A DNA stretch of 64,000 nt from Phoronis australis (taxonomy: Eukaryota; Phoronida; Phoronidae): assembly GCA_002633005.1 (NCBI GenBank), contig NMRA01000405.1:22702-86701 (forward strand), given 5' to 3'. Below are positions 11,921-22,018 of this stretch, piece by piece. Both the position numbers and the translations under genes were made by a program. Positions within the stretch are counted from its first letter, which is position 1, and every line of letters starts with the position of its first letter. The notes under the pieces were generated by a model that saw only the letters and a list, made by a program, of their open reading frames with translations, was not told where the DNA came from and made no database searches.

Positions 11921-12020
11921 AAGAGGGAGGAGTGTGCTCACTAGTTTGTGTTTGGGATCACGTGTTTTTAGTTAAGTAGAAATATACTATTTTCTTAGTA
12001 ATTATTAGTAATACACTACA
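11921..12020 (+). repeat. Polypurine tract and possible short 3' LTR
   Basis: AAGAGGGAGGAG at 11921-11932 is a good polypurine tract, directly followed by TGTGCTCACT. The next ACA that could close an LTR is at 12018-12020, which gives an LTR of about 88 bp. With the 5' LTR missing the extent cannot be confirmed. Confidence 0.5.
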
Positions 12021-12900
12021 CGGCCCCTTAAGAATTTGGTTATCAAAACACGAAAATGGTGTCATCACTGGTACTCTTCAAGATTTGGGCCCTTAACTAT
12101 ATGATCTATATTTTCAAAAGTCAGGAAATGCAAAGATGTTATTTGCCTGGCTATCAATTTTCTCAAGTGATACACAATTTAGAGAAAGAACAGAGCGACA
12201 GTTGTATTTGTTATCTTTTGCTAGAGAAGGGCCTTTGGAAAATATAATTTTGCATTTCTGCATTTGCAAAACTGCCTTATTGAATTTAAATCTCCAGTGA
12301 ATTAATATGCTCCGTAAAAGCTTCGCTTAACGGAATTTCTCGATTTCCCAAAATAAATGTTTTCAAGGGCGTTTCTAGACGACCTACTTGTATGCAACAA
12401 AAACGGAGACCCTGACAACAATGTCCTGGCCAGAGTTCTCACAAGGTAAACCATGAACTGATACTGAGTTGTCAAATGTTCTCTTGAATTTTCACTCTTA
12501 TCCGTATTCGTAGTCTTTCCTTTCTCGACCATCCCCAGCCCCAAGCCTATGTCGGTTGCCATGGTTTAACCCTGACGCCTGCAAATTTTCTGGGGGCCAT
12601 GCCCCCGCTCCCCCACCCCCCCGCTTCCTACGGCGCGGCCTGTCTCCACATGAACTGAACAGTAAGATGTACAAAGCGTGACTGAGGCCACACAGCTACA
12701 TGTACCGGACAGTGAGGCTTTGCATTCAATGCAATCTCCATCCACTCCCAATTACCATTGACTCGTGGCGCTTTCAAGACATACTTGCTATTGTCATTCA
12801 CTGCTGCCAGTAGTCTGCAAGCGATACACTCTGTGGCGGCTGGTTTGAAGAACCAGTTATCTTTGTTGTGCGCCTTGTCAGAATGAACTTGTCCAGGAAC
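12021..12900. other. Non-coding stretch
   Basis: No supportable gene. A GC-rich patch at about 12590-12640 contains GGGGGCCATGCCCCC, reminiscent of the palindromic elements at 22.8 and 24.8 kb. Confidence 0.5.
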
Positions 12901-12904
12901 AGTA

Positions 12905-13650
12905 GAGAGACGATCACATGTGTTTGAAGTGCTGCACTTTCTGACTGTGTGTGTTCGTTGCTCCTCAGCACTGATACAGAGAGGGTTATATGTGCTTTGT
13001 GCGTTATCACTTTTGACATGTGTGGGAGAGGATCACCTGTGATTTGAGTCTGATCACTTCTGCCACGGGGGAGAGGATAGCCTGTGCTTCGAGTCTTAAT
13101 GCCAAGGGGAAGAGGTTTTCCTGTTATTTGAGACTTAAAGTTTTTGCCACGGGGAAGAGGGCCTCCTGTGCTTTGACTCTTTATTTTTATGCAATGGGGG
13201 ATAGGGTCACATATGCCTTGAGTTTGATCACTTTTGTCACGGGAGAGAGTGTCATCTGTCCTGTGCCTCGGATCATTTTGAACAAGGGGTTTTCGTGGTT
13301 GTTCTGGTCTAATATGGAGAGAGGCACTTGTGCGTTGAGTCTCATCACCTCTACCAAAGGAGAGAGGATCACCTGTGCTTTGTGTGATGCCATTTCCATC
13401 GTGAGGAGGAAATTCACGTGTGTTTTGAATCTCATCATTTCCGCCTTGGGAATCGAGTGACCTGTGCTTTGATACCCAATATTTTTGCGAGGGGGAAAAA
13501 GCTCACCTGTGCTTTGGAAATTATCAATTCTGTCATTGGGGAGAGGGTTAACTGTGACTTGAGCGGTATCACCTCTGCTTCGTTGATGTTCGTGACTAAT
13601 ACAGGCAGGGTCACCTATACTTTGAGTATTATCAGTTCTGCCGTTGTTGC
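12905..13650. repeat. 45-bp minisatellite, about 15 diverged copies
   Basis: A unit close to TCACCTGTGCTTTGAGTCT plus ATCACTTCTGCCACGGGGGA recurs about every 45 bp (for example starting near 13027, 13158, 13203, 13318, 13363, 13498 and 13604), with some length variants. Because 45 is a multiple of three, both strands stay open over long stretches. On the minus strand it gives a 15-residue repeat such as SPVTKVIKLKAYVTL. It forms the 3' end of the minus-strand repeat locus. Confidence 0.85.
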
Positions 13651-13945
13651 TCTGAACAGACGTCAAAGAATGGTTTCTGGCTCTTTCAATATCCTGTGTG
13701 ATAAATCGCAAAATAGGCTTCGCTTTAAATCCTTTGTTGTTACAAAAAACAACATCGTCATCTCCGCTAACCGTTATAAGGTCCGAGACTCCAGCTCTCC
13801 TCTGCCTACGATTTTTTTGCTGGAGATGATCTTTCATTTTTTCCACCCTGGATGTTGTCAAAACATGTCCGTAACACAACTGCCTGGGCTTTGTGGGTAC
13901 AGGGTGCAATTCCAGCTTCAAACATGTTTTGCGTTCGGACAGCAA
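13187..13945 (-). pseudogene. Repeat-built locus: C-terminal frame
   Basis: An open frame of about 250 codons starts without a real initiator inside the preceding frame. Its first part, with DHLQQKNRRQRRAG, aligns with VHLQQRGREQRKVTG of the next block upstream in transcription, showing it continues the duplicated block after a frameshift near 13840. The remainder is the 15-residue repeat encoded by the 45-bp minisatellite. It is rich in polar residues with no recognisable domain, and I cannot name it. Confidence 0.35.
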
Positions 13946-14642
13946 CCTGCGGATTTTCTGTGGTGCCGTTGTCTAAAGTATTTTCATTAACTTTCCCTAC
14001 TATGCTGTGAGACATAAAAACCTTTAATTTCTGGACATCAGGGGAAGATTGCACGAGTTGTAGGCGTTTCCTGGTGCCGTTGCCAAATGTACTGTAAATA
14101 ATGTTCTTTTCTATACTGTTAGACATCAAAACTTTTAATTTCTGATCACGAGAGGAAATTTTCACATTAGGCTGCAGACATTCACAGGTGCTCTTGCTTA
14201 AGTTATTATGTTCTGTGCTGGCAGACATCAAAGCCTTAATTTTGCGACCACGAGTGGCGGTTCGCGCTGTAGTCCGTGGACGTTCTCTGGTGCCATTGCT
14301 TAAAATACTGTCAATAACTTTCTCTTCTATGCTTTCCGACATCGAAATTTTGAGTTTCTGATCACGAGAAGAAATTTCAGCTTTTGACATTTTCTGGGGA
14401 CATTTGCCATCCGCACTGTCTCTAGTGTCGCCAACGTACCGGTACTTCTGTCGCTGTACACATGTCGGTTGTTGGGTCATTTTCGTAATAGATGTGTCCA
14501 CTTTTAATCTGCTTGATTGCTCTTTCTCGGCAGGATTCGATACAAACAGGTTCATTTCTTCTCTTCTACGTGTACCTATATGTCTTGTAATTAGCAGCAG
14601 ACATGGAAAGTTGTGTGGCTGTTGGGCTGCTGTCCTGAACAT
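13806..14642 (-). pseudogene. Repeat-built locus: second 0.9-kb block
   Basis: About 278 codons. It contains four units of a ~37-residue repeat with consensus like DQKLKVLMSNSIEEKVID then LSNGTR. The block begins with TQQPTCVQR, matching IQQPTSVQR in the block encoded at 14566-15876, and ends with TCFDNIQGGKNE, matching NCFDTIQIGENE there. The two blocks are therefore a diverged tandem duplication with a period near 894 bp. The frame overlaps its neighbours out of phase, so frameshifts (near 14595 and 13840) separate them. Function unknown. Confidence 0.4.
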
Positions 14643-15957
14643 TCAAAATTCCCTGTCCAGGTACTCTACCTGTAACCTTTCTCTGCTCACGACCTCTTTG
14701 TTGCAGATGAACTTTCATTTCATTTTCTCCAATCTGAATAGTGTCAAAACAGTTCAGTGTCACAGCAACTTGAGTTTTGTCGGTAACGGATGTAAATTTA
14801 ACTTCCGTAATAGTGTGTGCTCGCACAGAGAACTGTAGGAATCCTCTTTTCCCGTTGTTTAGAGCATTCTCAATAACTTTCTCTTCTAAGCTGTCAGACT
14901 TCGAAACCGTTAATTTCCGATCAAAACAGCAAGCTGACACAGAAGGGTGTAGCGGCTTTTCTTCGGTTCTGTTGCTTGAAATATTGTCAATAATTTTCTC
15001 TTCGATGCTGTCAGATATCAAAGCCACGAGTGAATGATCAAGAGAGGAAGAGTGCACAGTTGCCTGTACACGTTCTCCGGAGCTCAAAGTATTGTCAGTA
15101 AGTTCCTCTGCTATGCTGTTAGACATAAAAACCTTGACTTTATGATCACAAAATTGAGTTTGCGCAGAAGCCTGTGGACATTCTCTGACGCCGTTGCATA
15201 CAGTGTGGTTAGAGGCTTTAATACTTACACTGTCAGACATCAAAATGTTGAGTTTCAGATCAGGAGAGAACGTTTCAGCTTTCAATACGTTTTGCCGACG
15301 ATTGCCATCCTTCATTACTTTACCATTGTCAACGTGCTTCCGTTGTACAGATGTCGGTTGTTGAATCATAGTTGTACTGGACTTGTTCTCTTTAACTTTG
15401 TTCGACTTCAGCTCGTCAACACGATTCAGTACAACCGGGTAACTGAGTCTTTCATCGCTAGTCTCAGTGCTTACCTCTCGTGGGTTCACACCAGACACGT
15501 AAAGTTGTGTGGCTGTTGGATTGGTGTTCTGGATATTCACCGAACGAATCATTCTCGAGTCGGTCACTCCTCCTGTCAGGTTACTCGTCGACTGAAAAAC
15601 TGGAGGCTTGGGCTTGATTTTGAGAGGCACCGAAACTTGTCTTAACATCTGCAATTTGTTTCCTTGACCACGCGCAGATTTGACTGGGGAGTGAGGAAGG
15701 TGTACCTTTGTTATGACGTCATCAGCTGACTGTGGACGTGTTTGTGCAGTTGTGGTGGTCCTGTTTAGCGCACTAAGTCTGTTCATGAGCTGCTCCAGTG
15801 AAGGCACAACAATCACAAGCTTGTACAAATGTCGCTTAATGACTGCCCTCTGTCGCTGCGTGAGGGAATTGGACACAGCTAACTTCTCCAGTGTTTTCTT
15901 GGGCAGCTGTAAGATGTTGGATTTTGCCGAGAGTCCCAGTCTGTTTTTTCCGCCACT
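14566..15957 (-). pseudogene. Repeat-built locus: first 0.9-kb block with GLSAKS module
   Basis: The open frame starts near 15957 with a GLSAKS module (RLGLSAKSNILQLPKKTL), followed by SLTQRQRAVIKRHLYK and PSLEQL. A basic linker follows, then four ~37-residue repeats such as DHKVKVFMSNSIAEELTDNT. The GLSAKS-SLTxRQR module is paralogous to 17875-18250. A possible splice acceptor (ttatttacag) precedes it; without an intron, a one-base loss in an A-run would explain the frame break relative to the upstream sequence. No known domain is recognised; composition suggests a disordered, charged protein. Confidence 0.4.
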
Positions 15958-16008
15958 GTAAATAACGGCTCATTGTTAGCGGAAGCCCAGGTCATTGATT
16001 TAACGGGT

Positions 16009-17874
16009 TCAAGTCTTGGGCGAAGCTTTGGTTTTGGGTGCTTTGGGGCGAATAACGGATCCAGTACTTCTGTCTCGTTGAGAAGAAGAGCGTTTCTTAA
16101 CAGATAAACCCTGGCTGTTTTTGTTTGTACAAACTAACGGTGTCTCTGAAATGTTCTTCTGAAAAGACGAAGCCCGGCTAGATCTGCTTGTACCAACTAA
16201 AATTTTCACTGGACACTCAGTGTGCATAGAAGTTTTACATTTCAGTCCCGTATACGGACATGGCTTTGCGAAATCATGGCCGTTTTTGCCGACCAGGGAA
16301 GCAGGCTTCAGGGTTGAAACATTTTCCACACATCTTCTATGTGCATCATGATTCTTCTCCACTGACAGCAGCATCAAACCGCCAGCCACAGCCTCCTTAA
16401 CGATATTACCACTGGCATCGCTGATAATCGTGCTTTTCACTAAATTTTCAACGAATAACTTGCTGATGTTAGTGAGCCACTCAATGTGTGCATGCCCCAA
16501 GCACTGCTCCACCGTCTGTTTGACCAGTTCGTGCAGATGTTGCTCTGATGCAGTCACGTCCTCTCCAGACTCGCCCTCGCTGGACGCATGCTGTTCTGTA
16601 TTGGACGACTCACCATCGATGGAGACAATCTCTTCTGCAGTGAACGACTCTCCCTCATTGGTGTCTGAAATGTCACGTGACCCGTCCCCCTTAGTACAAT
16701 CACCGCAGTTGGAACTGACTGGCACATTACTATTTAGCTCCTTGAGTGGCTTGGAACATTTTGAATCAGATGTTACATCTCTCATGGAGTTGACACCCGA
16801 AACAGGCACACCTTGCAAAGAGGCTGCCAGCCATCTCTGTCGTTCCTTTGCTTTGTAGTCTTCCGCCGGATTACCACCTGTAAAATTCGGCAAATCTGGC
16901 CCACGTGGCTCTTGATAAAGCTCACTCTTCCAATTCTCATTCTTATCTCTGCCATACTCGCAGTCTCCATCAACCCTGGTTGATTCCTTCTGGTACTGCT
17001 CTGTGATTGTGTACCTATCATTTACTCGGTCGTCTGGCAACTCAAAGTACCTGTAGGTTTTCTGAAAAGTAGGCCAGCATTCCCGATTGCCATCACTCTC
17101 TACAAGGTTTGAACGTTGTTCGACGCTGTCCTCAACAATAGGTTGATTTACCTTTGCGGTAAACTTTTCTGTTATCTTCCTAAACTCTTCGTCAAGCATC
17201 CTCTGCATTTGGGCTTGTCTGCTACCAAAGTCGGCATCCGCTTTCCTTGACACTTTGGATATCTCAGTATCACACCAAAAATCTCTTGCTTTAGAAGAAC
17301 TCTTCAATTTATTGGCTTTGTTCTCTGTAGAATCGTTAAGATTTTGCTTGTCGGCTGACACCACCTGTCCGACAGCAACGCTGTTACTGTTGCCAGGCCG
17401 ACCTGAACAGAGTTGAAGGACGTGTTTGCATGAGGGATCCACCTTGCCAACGGCCCAAGGAACTATAAATCCGTTAGAATACTCATTGCAGATGGCCAGG
17501 AAGTGCCCGGTTGGCATATTTTCAAATATGGCATATTTGCCACTCTGATGCACACTGTCGAAGAGGCAGCGCTTGATGGATTTCTCTCTGTCGTATTCCA
17601 AGAATACGGGGGTGATGTTGCAACACAGAGACGTAATGATCTTTCCTCCTATGACGGCGGACACTACATGTGGTGGGCGATTCTTGTTGGACGACGCAGG
17701 CAATGGTATCTCAAATATCCTTCTTGCTTGCCTCAAGGCTTGGTGCAGTGGTGAAGGGTAGTGTCGGGTAAAAGCCCCGTCGCCAGGTGCCGTTTTGTTA
17801 ACATTTTGGAGGACCCTGTTGTCACCCGTATTGGGCACGTTTTGCATAGTTGTTTTGGTTACCGTGCCTGTCAA
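16009..17874 (-). CDS. Long unrecognised open frame of the repeat-built locus
   Basis: 621 codons without a stop, the longest frame in the window. It begins with TTG immediately after a TGA (17875-17877) that ends the upstream frame in the same phase, so the two would be one 810-codon frame but for that stop. The first ~160 residues look folded (motifs such as GKYAIFENMPTGHFLAICN); the middle is acidic and serine-rich; then comes the EWLTN module (QTVEQCLGHAHIEWLTNISK) and a basic serine/lysine tail. The EWLTN module is duplicated at 18450-18700. Function unknown. It may be an exon of a living gene, or part of a decaying one. Confidence 0.45.
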   Translation of the reverse strand: MTGTVTKTTMQNVPNTGDNRVLQNVNKTAPGDGAFTRHYPSPLHQALRQARRIFEIPLPASSNKNRPPHVVSAVIGGKIITSLCCNITPVFLEYDREKSIKRCLFDSVHQSGKYAIFENMPTGHFLAICNEYSNGFIVPWAVGKVDPSCKHVLQLCSGRPGNSNSVAVGQVVSADKQNLNDSTENKANKLKSSSKARDFWCDTEISKVSRKADADFGSRQAQMQRMLDEEFRKITEKFTAKVNQPIVEDSVEQRSNLVESDGNRECWPTFQKTYRYFELPDDRVNDRYTITEQYQKESTRVDGDCEYGRDKNENWKSELYQEPRGPDLPNFTGGNPAEDYKAKERQRWLAASLQGVPVSGVNSMRDVTSDSKCSKPLKELNSNVPVSSNCGDCTKGDGSRDISDTNEGESFTAEEIVSIDGESSNTEQHASSEGESGEDVTASEQHLHELVKQTVEQCLGHAHIEWLTNISKLFVENLVKSTIISDASGNIVKEAVAGGLMLLSVEKNHDAHRRCVENVSTLKPASLVGKNGHDFAKPCPYTGLKCKTSMHTECPVKILVGTSRSSRASSFQKNISETPLVCTNKNSQGLSVKKRSSSQRDRSTGSVIRPKAPKTKASPKT

Positions 17875-18441
17875 TCACTGCATGGTGGGGGGTTCCGACT
17901 TGTCTTTGACAGGCACCGCTGCAAGTCCTGAGCTCTTTATTTTGTTTTCTTGGCCAAGTGTAGGATTTTCTGTGGAAGGTGGCACTTGCACCTTGGTAGT
18001 TATTTCATCAGTTGACTGTACACGTGTCTGTACAGATGTGTTGGTCATGTCCAGACCTCGATGTCCGTCACTAAACTGTTCCAGTGAAGGCATAAGTGCA
18101 ACCGGCTTGTGTACATGGTGCTTTATCATAGTCCGCTGTCGCTCTGTAAGGGAACTGGACTCAGTTAACCTCTGCAGGGTAGTCTGGGTCAGCTGTAAAA
18201 CCTCAGATTTTGCCGAGAGTCCAAGGTTGTTCTTTGCCGCAACTGTAAATGTCTGAGCCTTGTTGCCGAAAGCCGAGGCCGTTAAATGCACTGGTTTAGA
18301 GTTCTCAAGTCCACAGCCAGTCTCCAGTGTGGTCGTTGCTTTGGTTAACACGGAGAGACTTTCATCTGCTTCCGGCTGGGATGGAGTGTCTTTCTCAACA
18401 AAGGATGACTTTCGCGTGTTACCATCCTCCACACATCCCAT
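17875..18441 (-). CDS. GLSAKS-module frame upstream of the 621-codon frame
   Basis: About 188 codons from an ATG at 18439-18441 to TGA at 17875-17877. It carries NNLGLSAKSEVLQLTQTTL, then SLTERQRTMIKHHVHK, PSLEQF, and a region ending in KSEPPTMQ. All of these align with the module at 15957-15600, whose counterpart reads on through the place where this frame stops. A possible acceptor (acatttacag) lies just upstream of the GLSAKS part. The stop may be a nonsense mutation or a true exon end. No known domain recognised. Confidence 0.4.
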   Translation of the reverse strand: MGCVEDGNTRKSSFVEKDTPSQPEADESLSVLTKATTTLETGCGLENSKPVHLTASAFGNKAQTFTVAAKNNLGLSAKSEVLQLTQTTLQRLTESSSLTERQRTMIKHHVHKPVALMPSLEQFSDGHRGLDMTNTSVQTRVQSTDEITTKVQVPPSTENPTLGQENKIKSSGLAAVPVKDKSEPPTMQ

Positions 18442-18449
18442 ATGGACAT

Positions 18450-19061
18450 CCCTGCTCTTTTATACTGACAGCTGCATCAGGCTGCCAGCTGCAGCATCCT
18501 GAACAATTTTATGATAAGCCTCGCTGACAATTGAGCTTTTCAAACCTCTTGAACAAGTGACTTGCTGGTGTTAGTGAGCCACTCATTGTAGGTTTGTTCC
18601 AGGCACTGCTCTTCCGTCTGTTTCTTCAGTGTTTGCAGATGTTGTTGTGGTGCAGTCACGTCTTCTCCAGACTCACCCTCGTTGGGGTCGTGCTGTTCTG
18701 TACTGATCGACTCGACCACATTGGAACATGGAATGTCCCTTCCCCTGTCATCATCCTTCTTACGATCACTGCAGGTGGCCCTGGCTGGTGCATTACTGTT
18801 ACCGTTCTGTCTGCTGGCTCGCCTTTCACGTCTACTCGAAGACTTGCCAGCGTTGCCTGGTGCTTTACTATCAATTTGTGCCTGAAATCTACTGATCTGA
18901 TCCAGCATTGCATACAGTTGACTTGTAGTTTCTTCAGGCAACTGGCTCAAGTCAGATTTTGCAGACAAACCTAAAGCGTTTTTCAACTTACATAAGCGGT
19001 CTGCTTCTGACGTATGGTCGTCTGTGACTTTTCTCTTGGAACACTTGTGTCTGCGGCCCAC
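18450..19061 (-). pseudogene. First GLSAKS/EWLTN module, disrupted
   Basis: The frame from 19061 opens with GTG after a possible acceptor (aacaaacag) and carries NALGLSAKSDLSQLPEET, a basic linker, then QTEEQCLEQTYNEWLTNTSK. It stops at 18540, but the expected continuation (KSSIVSEAYHKIVQDAAAG) is readable one frame over and then meets a TAA near 18465 where the paralogous copy has a Glu codon. So this copy of the EWLTN module has one frameshift and one stop compared with 16009-17874. The 5' end of the locus was not found upstream. Confidence 0.4.
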
Positions 19062-21413
19062 TGTTTGTTATTTGATCTGTAAACATTAAACGGGTTAGTT
19101 TTTATAGTTCTAGGTCATACAAACAGAATATTTTATCTCGTTTAAGGCATATCATATACCCTCTGGTGTAAGCCCACATCCAGATATAAACCCCCATAAT
19201 TCTAGACATCATGTATCAGAAAATGCTGTCAAACTTTTCCGCTGTACGAGACTTCCCATATAAACGAAAAAAGGCCAAAACCCAAACCACAATTCGTTAT
19301 AAGGATGAGGTTACTAATAGATGCATAATACTCGCCAGCAATAACTCAAATTAATAAAGTTTTAAGAATTTTGTCAGGTTTGTTGAAAAGTCATTAATTT
19401 GACAAAGAGTGTGATTTGGGTTTTTTCAAATTTTAAACAGGGAACCTCTTTTAACAATATGATCTCTCGCCATTTTTGCCATCAATATATTCTTCACAGA
19501 GTTGGGAAGTTTTAAAAACTATTCAGGTTAATATACACAACAGGCAAATAATCATGCTTTTTGAATATTTTGTAACAAACATTGTTGATTTACGTTCATT
19601 TTAAAACTTTACGGTAAAGTGTTTAGTTGCTATCTCTTCAAGTAAATAATCTTTCACCAATGCATATATACCAATTACCACAAAACACCAACATAAGGTC
19701 ATTCAGTTTGTTCTACGACGAATAATTCAAATTATGAGCACAAGCTTTTATAATCATCAAAGTAAAATTGCTACTTATTACAAAATTCACAGCTTTGGCA
19801 CTCTAAAGTGATGCAAAAATTATGCAAGCAAGGATTTTGTGTTACCAAAATATTTCGAAAATCTAGTGATATGCATATTTACGGTGCTGTGGAAAAAATT
19901 TACCATTGTGTGCAGAATAAATACAACTAGTGCAATATTTTTTAACTTAAAAGTTAATCGAAAGCGCATGCACAATTCAGGAAACACTCCTCATTACTGA
20001 CATTTCAAAATTTTGTCAAAATCTCCAATTTTTCAGTTGCCAACACAAAATATAAATGCACTTGTTGAATGTTCCAAAAATCGTGTATGTACCTCATATC
20101 AATGCAAAGTTATGGAGGTCTCTATTAAAAAGATTGCGTTTTACATGTTTCCGTGTGTAGGGAAGCGCACGAAAGACGGAAAAGTATAAAAACATCTATT
20201 TGGCATTAGGTGTTTTCTGAAGCGCTGGGTCAAGAGCTGGTACCCGCCAATAGTTACCAACCAGAGGGTTGAACCAAATCAAAAACCAAAGAACAACGAT
20301 TTTATGATACTATCCGATGGTCTTACACACAAATGTCCGATACAAACACACCAGTATATAAACCCACCTCTATTTTGGAGCTCTAAGTTTATACCAGATA
20401 ATACATCAGTTAGGAACACGAAGACCAGTGTAAAGCAAATCAATAGCAATAGTTTAAATCAGTCGTTTCTTTATGGAAGGCACGCTTATATCAACTTAAG
20501 AGATTTAAAGAGAAGTACAATGGGTGGTCTCAATGCAAATGGCCCAAAATCAAGTTAGAAAGTACCAATTCAACGTGCTCAAAGAGAATCGTAACACACG
20601 TGAACTATTGCTCATTTGAGTTTCATTTTTCCTGGTGTCATTTTTTTCCGTTGATGATGTTTTAGCCTGCCAAAATTGTTTGAAATGACCTCTTATCAAA
20701 GACAATGCACCGACACCCAATTTATTGAGTGTAACGGGAAGAGTAACTGTGAAAAACATCTGTAACGATTAAATGCACTTTGAGTTTGTGTCATTTCTGT
20801 GACATAACTTTGCCTTTTTTCGAGGAATGGCAGATTTTGTTCCGATGGCCGTCATCGCGGACCCGTATAACTATGAAGTATGAACAGTTCTCAGATGTTG
20901 GACTTAATTGGACAAAAATTTGTGTCAAATATGTCAGCCCTTACCTATCTACAAATCTATTAAATCGCCGTCCATTGTTCTCTAAGATATTCTTCAATTT
21001 CTTGAAATTTCTTCAACTTTTTAAAAATAGCCTTTATAATTTCTTGACTGTAGTCGTCAGGATGAAATTTCGATGGAAGCTGACGACAAAATTATGCGCG
21101 TTAAAAATAGTGCCAGAATAAAGATGACAAAACAAACTAACTTTTTACTTAATTTTCAAAGAAATATAGTTTTAGAAAGAAAATCATGCAACAGCTTTAA
21201 AGTGTTATGGTTATTTCAAAGTTTTGAGGAATGCTTCATAGTTTCCAAAATTAAGCTGTTTTGTTTTGTTATTAATTACTGCGCTCCCTTCAACTTTGTG
21301 TGACGTATTGTCTTTTTCGAAGTGCCGCTTCCAATCAAAGTCGTAAGATCACGTTTTCGCAAGATGACGTTCTTTTCGTTGTTATAGTTTTGCGTAAACA
21401 TCTCTCATGAAGA
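19062..21413. other. Non-coding stretch
   Basis: AT-rich sequence. The short open frames are scattered in all phases and show no recognisable protein. No promoter for the minus-strand locus can be pointed out with confidence. Confidence 0.5.
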
Positions 21414-21920
21414 TAGTTATTATCATCAATCAAAATCAATTTAATTCAAAGATTTCAGTTTTTAACTCCAGCATCTGTGAAAACAAATTTACCAGCCAAT
21501 CTAGAGGGTCTGTTCCGGAGACAATCTTTTTAGAACTTCTTGGGCATATAGTATCCGGCACCCACATTGTTTTCACTGATTAGACTAGATAAGATGGTGT
21601 TGGGTGTAACGCTGTAAATCGTAATGTTCAGCAAAGTTCCTAATGAGAGACCAACTTTTTTGTTTTCTTGCTTATTTTTGTGGGTGATTAGACGAATGTG
21701 GTCACTACTGTACTAATGAAAAATGTGGACATTTTTACACGAAACTACTCAAGAGCCTTTTAGTAAAAATGAACATGAAGGACCAACACATAAGCGTGGG
21801 GTCCCAAAATTTGAGCGTGGTACACACCATGCTCAAAAGGCCTGATGAGAACACTAGTAATCGTATCATCAGCCCATAGGGAAGCGAAACCATTAAGATA
21901 TTATTGGGGACCAGACAAAG
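21414..21920. repeat. Direct 507-bp duplication, copy 1
   Basis: It aligns with 22019-22525 without indels at a constant offset of 605 bp and only a handful of substitutions. The copy ends exactly at the single N at 21921, so an assembly join or collapsed haplotype is possible. Confidence 0.95.
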
Positions 21921-21921
21921 N
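21921..21921. other. Ambiguous base (N)
   Basis: A single N sits at the right edge of duplication copy 1 and marks an unresolved assembly position. Confidence 1.
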
Positions 21922-22018
21922 AATTGCGCCATATTTTTTATGTTGATTTCCTTGTTGGTTTATAATTCATATATTGCAATGTAGGCATCCAGGGGAGGCT
22001 TGGATGTACTTGTGACTG

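Larger units (their letters stand above)
8690..12020 (+). mobile_element. Defective Ty3/gypsy LTR retrotransposon
   Basis: Pieces appear in the canonical order zinc knuckle, protease, reverse transcriptase, RNase H, integrase, polypurine tract and possible 3' LTR, all on the plus strand. The 5' LTR and most of gag are missing: sequence similarity starts just upstream of the zinc knuckle, against the inverted arm ending at 8673. The frame is broken near 8955, by a deletion at about 9670, by a stop at 10134, near 10290, at 10326 and near 10410. It cannot mobilise itself. The short putative LTR and overall layout resemble Mag-type elements, but that is inference. Confidence 0.85.

Noticed and set aside
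13020-13990. Plus-strand open frames over the minisatellite
   Set aside because: The 45-bp period keeps both strands open; only the minus strand continues into the paralogous modules.
16430-18527. Plus-strand frames opposite the long minus-strand frames
   Set aside because: Shadow frames; the module similarity is only in the minus-strand reading.
20304-20558. 84-codon plus-strand frame
   Set aside because: No recognisable motif, no splice or promoter support, and similar frames occur by chance in this stretch.
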